Of a stretch of 35,869 nt of DNA, positions 33,762 to 35,869 are shown in pieces. The first letter of the stretch is position 1. Every line of letters starts with the position of its first letter. The stretch comes from Desulfuromonas sp. GTDB lineage: Bacteria; Desulfobacterota; Desulfuromonadia; Desulfuromonadales; Desulfuromonadaceae. Location: NCBI GenBank assembly GCA_021162745.1, contig JAGGYC010000151.1:1-35869 (forward strand). The letters are read 5' to 3'. Both the position numbers and the translations under genes were made by a program. The notes below the pieces were generated by a model. That model did not search any database, was not told where the DNA came from, and was given only the letters and a program-made list of their open reading frames with translations.

Positions 33762-35306
33762 ATGACTCAAGAAGAAGTTCTCAAAACTGTTCTTAATTCG
33801 GATGGATTACCTACCCTTTCGACCGTCGCATCACGTTTGATCTCAATTACGGCTGAAGAGGACACGACGATTGGCGATATCGCATCCTTGATCTCTAAAG
33901 ATATTTCGCTATCGACTAAAATTCTCAAGGTGGTTAACTCCTCTTTCTATAGTTTCCCACAGCAAATTGGCACAATCCATCAGGCAGCTTCTATTCTTGG
34001 AACCAATGCGGTACGTAGTTTGGTGCTTTCATTCTCTTTTTTGAAACCGGATAAACAACAAAAAGATGGTTTTGACTACGCCAGTTTCTGGGAAAAATCC
34101 TTATCCGAAGCCGTAGCCTCACGGATGTTGATGACGGCTATGGATGCCGACGACTCAGAGGAAGGATTTGTCGCTGGGCTTTTGCAAAACCTCGGTGTTC
34201 TTATCTTGGCCAAGGCGTTTCCAGAAGAGTATCAAAATGTCGATAAAGCAGTACTCATTGATGGTGTAGATCGCGTCAAGGCAGAAATTCAGTTCATTGG
34301 CGCTGATCATGCGTATGTTGCCAGTGAGGTGGTACAGAACTGGGGGTTCCCACCAACATTGGTTGAACCGATACGCTATCATCACGAGCCTCATAAGCTG
34401 CCCGGTAACGATAAAAAGCTTCGGCAGTTATGTGAAATCGCATACCTCTCTGGAATACTATCAACCGTTTATCTGGCAAAAAAGCCAGATGAGGTTATCA
34501 CCCTCTTCAAATCACAGGCTAAACGTCGTCTCAACCTGACGGATAAAGTTTTAGAGGATTTTCTTGATCAAGTTCACACTGAAGTTGAACAAATCGCCAA
34601 GTTTTTTGATCTTAAAATCAAACATCAAAAATCCATCGCTGAAGTCCTGCAAATCGCTAATGCCGAGTTGAGCGTATTGAATCTCAGTTATGAACAGATG
34701 AACCGATCTTTGATCGAAAAAACAGTTCAACTCGAAATGTTAACGGTTGAGCTGGAGAAAAATAATAAGCTTCTTGAACGTCTTGCAAATGTTGATGGTT
34801 TAACGGAGGCTTACAATCATCGCTATTTCCAGAACTTTCTCGACCGTGAAATAAAACGGGCCGATCGTAATACGTACACCTTGAGTGTCGTAATGGTTGA
34901 TATCGATAATTTCAAAAAGTTTAACGACACACACGGTCACCAGATGGGTGACTATGTTTTACGTGAGTTTGCTGATATTGCTCGCGGGTTATTGCGTGAG
35001 TATGATCTTTTTGCCCGTTATGGTGGTGAGGAATTTGTCCTTGTCCTGCCGGAGACGACGGCCAGTGAAGCTGAAGTTGTTGCAGAAAAGTTCTGCAGCA
35101 CCATCGGCGGACATAGTTTCAGCCATGATCGGGAGACCTATCATATTACCGCCAGCTTTGGGGTTGCTGACATGACGCCCTCCACGGATAAATTCAACAA
35201 GAATGAACTGATCTCTCGTGCGGATGCAGCATTGTATGAGTCAAAGAAAAGGGGCCGCAACCGAGTAACGGTCTATAGTAGTAAAAAGAAATGGTTTGGC
35301 CGTTAA
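33762..35306 (+). CDS. HDOD-GGDEF diguanylate cyclase
   Basis: A 514-aa cytosolic signalling protein. Residues about 10-210 form an HDOD domain (LSTKILKVVNSSFYSFPQQI, DAS-type helical core). A helical linker of about 60 residues (heptad-like EKTVQLEMLTVELEKNNKLLERLANVDGLT) leads to a GGDEF domain (about 350-510). The active-site loop GGEEF (421-425) is intact, so it should make cyclic di-GMP from GTP. REYD (412-415), five residues before it, is a product-inhibition I-site (RxxD). GGAG sits 8 nt before the ATG at 33762. An upstream in-frame ATG at 33654 overlaps the ribB relic and has no ribosome site. The input to the HDOD domain is unknown. Confidence 0.92.
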   Translation: MTQEEVLKTVLNSDGLPTLSTVASRLISITAEEDTTIGDIASLISKDISLSTKILKVVNSSFYSFPQQIGTIHQAASILGTNAVRSLVLSFSFLKPDKQQKDGFDYASFWEKSLSEAVASRMLMTAMDADDSEEGFVAGLLQNLGVLILAKAFPEEYQNVDKAVLIDGVDRVKAEIQFIGADHAYVASEVVQNWGFPPTLVEPIRYHHEPHKLPGNDKKLRQLCEIAYLSGILSTVYLAKKPDEVITLFKSQAKRRLNLTDKVLEDFLDQVHTEVEQIAKFFDLKIKHQKSIAEVLQIANAELSVLNLSYEQMNRSLIEKTVQLEMLTVELEKNNKLLERLANVDGLTEAYNHRYFQNFLDREIKRADRNTYTLSVVMVDIDNFKKFNDTHGHQMGDYVLREFADIARGLLREYDLFARYGGEEFVLVLPETTASEAEVVAEKFCSTIGGHSFSHDRETYHITASFGVADMTPSTDKFNKNELISRADAALYESKKRGRNRVTVYSSKKKWFGR

Positions 35307-35324
35307 TGCGACTAAGTACTTAAA

Positions 35325-35366
35325 GAACAAAAAGGCCCAGCGAATATTCGCTGGGCCTTTTTGTTC
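35325..35366. terminator. Perfect 42-nt palindrome, bidirectional terminator
   Basis: 21 bases either side of the centre at 35345/35346 are exactly complementary. The core stem is AAGGCCCAGCGAAT with its complement, flanked by A- and T-runs, so it works as an intrinsic terminator on both strands. It lies 18 bp after the diguanylate cyclase stop. Confidence 0.9.
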
Positions 35367-35629
35367 AACTTATATGTGGGGAGAGCCACAGTCGTAGACA
35401 CTGTGATCACGTAAAAAATGACCAAACGTCATATCTGTTTCAGTGATATGATCCAATAACCATATAGTGGACCCCATATTCTGGACAATAGTTTAAGATA
35501 GCTGGACTTTAGAGTTCTGTTCCACTATTCGGAGGAAAGAAATACAATAAAAAGTTGTTAATAATCAAACAATAGCGTGCGGCCGCGGCTTCTAGAAGAA
35601 GTTATGTACTCTTTCTTCTGGAGGCCGCT
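35367..35629. other. Gene-poor stretch with small hairpins and possible insertion-sequence remnant
   Basis: No gene is visible. CACAGT/ACTGTG (35387-35405) and TCATATC/GATATGA (35429-35451) form short hairpins. From about 35465 the text (GTGGACCCCATATTCTGGAC, later a GTTCTGTTCCACTATTCGGA box and a GGAGGAAAGAAATAC ribosome-site-like run) resembles the left end of an IS3-type element whose start codon is lost. A third hairpin (GCGGCC and GGCCGC, with AGAAGAA and TTCTTCT inside, 35579-35628) ends at the next frame. The IS assignment is by pattern memory only. Confidence 0.35.
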
Positions 35630-35791
35630 ATGGACATCAAGGGATACCGATATGTCCCCAGAAGCCTTTTCGAGGCTATCACATTTCTCTGCCAAGCTCT
35701 GCCTAAACGTGCGGTTCCTACTTTTTTGGAATTACTTTTTGGCAGTAGTGTCCGGTTAGGTTCTTGCAGACAGCCTATGTTTAAAAAATAG
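35630..35791 (+). pseudogene. Truncated N-terminal fragment of a transposase-like protein
   Basis: An ATG with GGAGG 5 nt upstream opens a 53-codon frame beginning MDIKGYRYVPRSLFEAITFL and continuing CQALPKRAVPTFLELLFGSS. The LPKR-x-VPTF-x-ELL pattern resembles the N-terminal helices of IS4-type DDE transposases. After LLFGSS the sequence loses that character, at AGTGTCCGGTTAGG, which itself looks like an IS terminal repeat, then stops at TAG (35789). The likely story is a transposase gene cut by a second insertion. A catalytic domain would lie beyond the edge or be lost. Confidence 0.4.
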
Positions 35792-35869
35792 TAAACATTT
35801 TAGCATGTTGCACCGTTTTTGCTTGACAAATCGCAATAAGGCGGCGCGGCGATTTTCGTAAATACTAGA

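Noticed and set aside
35579-35596. GCGGCCGC followed closely by TTCTAGA, resembling a cloning prefix
   Set aside because: The spacing and flanks differ from the standard prefix (extra GGC between the sites, no preceding EcoRI site), and the segment is part of a natural-looking hairpin before a transposase-like frame. Contamination is not indicated.
1-35869. CRISPR array, tRNA or rRNA genes, defence islands, biosynthetic clusters
   Set aside because: I looked for evenly spaced direct repeats, tRNA-like stems and hallmark genes on both strands and found none beyond the dispersed palindromes listed.

Overview
The window reads as a chromosomal housekeeping segment from an anaerobic deltaproteobacterium of the Desulfuromonas/Pelobacter/Geobacter type. 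That assignment is inferred from gene content and order (lepA-lepB, mutS-amidase-glnD-xerD, pyrR-pyrB-pyrC-carA-carB-greA, an archaeal-type phosphoglycerate mutase, a DUF1858 protein, HDOD-GGDEF signalling) and from moderate GC. No rRNA or other taxonomic marker was used. No tRNA, rRNA, CRISPR array or intact prophage was seen.

Layout. On the minus strand at the left edge lie the start of a SecB-like chaperone gene (cut by the window) and a small one-helix membrane protein. From 856 to 16806 almost everything runs on the plus strand in a tight array: lepA, lepB, terminator, mutS, a TPR/AMIN/Amidase_3 cell-wall amidase, glnD, xerD, apgM, an orphan dipeptide-type ABC permease, a YchJ/SEC-C protein, an NSS-family sodium symporter, mutM and a hotdog thioesterase. 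Many of these genes overlap or abut. A convergent minus-strand pair follows (type IV pilin-like protein and zinc-ribbon/one-helix membrane protein), with its terminator embedded in the thioesterase coding region. Next is a molybdenum-cofactor cluster (moaA, a diverged moaE-like gene, moaC, mogA) and a glycine-zipper/TerB/J-domain protein.

The most interesting stretch is 21253-29287, the de novo pyrimidine operon pyrR-pyrB-pyrC-carA-carB. Its leader holds a near-consensus PyrR RNA-binding hairpin, a possible antiterminator pairing, a 13-bp U-tailed terminator, and a 36-codon leader ORF that crosses the terminator and stops 8 nt before pyrR. Together PyrR, the two carbamoyl-phosphate synthase subunits, aspartate carbamoyltransferase and dihydroorotase make dihydroorotate from bicarbonate, glutamine, ATP and aspartate. 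The leader suggests UMP feedback through PyrR. A second structured element sits between pyrB and pyrC, and a dispersed palindromic repeat separates pyrR from pyrB (a sister copy separates lepA from lepB).

The right third has greA, a DUF1858 redox-disulfide protein, recG, an M20-family carbamoylase/amidohydrolase, a decayed ribB 3' relic, an HDOD-GGDEF diguanylate cyclase closed by a 42-nt perfect palindromic terminator, and about 500 bp of insertion-sequence debris at the edge. I see no anti-phage or other wholly new multigene system. The best novelty candidates are the pyr leader, the pyrB-pyrC RNA element and several decayed or orphan genes.
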